Part shown: positions 63,601-64,000 of the stretch, one piece after another
Layout of the letters: every line of letters starts with the position of its first letter
Position numbering within the stretch: the first letter of the stretch is position 1
Origin: Flavipsychrobacter sp.
Lineage (GTDB): Bacteria > Bacteroidota > Bacteroidia > Chitinophagales > Chitinophagaceae
DNA: 64,000 nt
NCBI GenBank assembly: GCA_021155965.1
Contig: JAJNBJ010000021.1
Coordinates: 42,605 to 106,604, forward strand
Direction of reading: 5' to 3'
Translations under genes and position numbers: made by a program
The notes under the pieces: model-generated
Database searches by the model: none
Seen by the model: only the letters and a program-made list of their open reading frames with translations
What the model was told of the DNA's origin: nothing

Positions 63601-64000
63601 TTACTGATCAACAACCACACGTAACCTGGTATGTTGTGCCGCAGTATTGATGTTCACAAAGTACATCCCATTTGCAACATTGTTCAGTTGTACAACCTCC
63701 TCTATCCTGCTGTTGTAAATGGTTGTGTGCGCAGTATAAACTACCCTGCCATGCATATCGGTTACCTGCAGCCATGCTTCCTCTTCCTCTGTTATTGAGC
63801 TAAATATTCCGCTCACAGTAAACGTTCCCTTATTAGGATTAGGAAAGATCTCTATTGTGCTGCCTTCTGTGTTTGCTGCTCCCGGCCTCAGCGCTGCAAG
63901 TGGGGTAACGGTAAGCGTCCTTGTTGAATAACAGCCTGCTGCTCCTGTCAGGCTGTAGGTGATCGTTACCACGCCTGCTGCCATGCCGGTCACTATGCCG
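63601..64000 (-). CDS. T9SS cargo protein, C-terminal part (cut by window edge)
   Basis: The open frame runs off the right edge; the last internal start-like codon is a GTG. Visible: the end of an Ig-like/BID repeat (GIVTGMAAGVVTITYSLTGAAGCYSTRTLTVTP), similar in pattern to the repeats of the 1762-residue protein, then a type A sorting domain (IEIFPNPNKGTFTVSG, LQVTDMHGRVVYT, NVANGMYFVNI, and a closing TRLRVVVDQ). Secreted by T9SS. The rest lies outside this window. Confidence 0.85.
   Translation of the reverse strand, partial: GIVTGMAAGVVTITYSLTGAAGCYSTRTLTVTPLAALRPGAANTEGSTIEIFPNPNKGTFTVSGIFSSITEEEEAWLQVTDMHGRVVYTAHTTIYNSRIEEVVQLNNVANGMYFVNINTAAQHTRLRVVVDQ

Noticed and set aside
1..64000. 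tRNA, rRNA, insertion sequence, prophage or CRISPR elements
   Set aside because: No GTTCGA-type T-arm with cloverleaf, no transposase, integrase or phage gene, and no regular repeat-spacer array was found.

Overview
The window reads as a chromosomal segment of a Bacteroidota organism, most likely from the Chitinophagia/Sphingobacteriia side. The evidence is several type IX secretion (T9SS) cargo C-terminal domains, PorT and PorV-like proteins, SusC/Oar-like TonB receptors with a carboxypeptidase-like N-terminal domain, lipoproteins with short lipoboxes, and promoters of the Bacteroidota TAnnTTTG type. I saw no rRNA, tRNA, insertion sequence, prophage or CRISPR array. The gene at the left edge (YdeI family) and the one at the right edge (T9SS cargo) are cut by the window.

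Layout. 1-4.1 kb: YdeI-family end, a TMTC-like GT-C glycosyltransferase with TPRs, a beta-barrel protein, and an RDD + GNAT pair. 4.1-9.5 kb: two T9SS cargo proteins flanking a YdcF-like lipoprotein. 9.5-12.9 kb: a candidate small RNA and small hypothetical, lipoprotein and HD-domain genes. 12.9-18 kb: an M28 peptidase coupled to a tandem-OmpA protein, then two secreted proteins of unknown function. 18.4-22.3 kb: Mrp-type Fe-S carrier ATPase, SUMF1-like protein, lipoprotein, TlpA-like thioredoxin lipoprotein. 22.3-29.4 kb: a tight seven-gene heme operon on the minus strand, hemA-C-D-E-F-B-L in transcription order. It covers glutamyl-tRNA to protoporphyrinogen IX by the C5 route with oxygen-dependent HemF; an oxygen-independent HemN lies alone at 62-63.5 kb next to a heme-type TonB receptor. 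29.5-31.5 kb: SAM hydrolase, monooxygenase, HIT protein, GreA. 31.6-40.7 kb: a three-gene cell-surface module of Oar-like TonB receptor, 1348-residue exoprotein and PorV-like barrel. 40.9-45.4 kb: hydroxyacid dehydrogenase, RsmA, leucyl aminopeptidase, PdxA. 45.5-50.8 kb: a 1762-residue glycine-rich protein with 18 Ig-like repeats and a T9SS signal. 51-59.8 kb: EGF-like lipoprotein, PorT, thiolase, CDP-alcohol phosphatidyltransferase, a DUF2130 operon ending in a nonsense-mutated nucleotidyltransferase, and a PorE-like OmpA protein. 59.2-64 kb: small membrane protein, TonB receptor, HemN, and the tail of another T9SS cargo.

Two themes connect much of the window: surface export and assembly (PorT, a PorE-like protein, a PorV-like protein and five or so cargo proteins), and tetrapyrrole synthesis with possible heme uptake. 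The least ordinary observations are a CPxC...H insertion in HemA where a heme-sensing or metal-binding site could sit, two promoter-terminator pairs with no ORF between them (candidate small RNAs), a 25-nt motif at exactly the same distance upstream of two unrelated genes, and an amber-interrupted minimal nucleotidyltransferase with its small partner gene.
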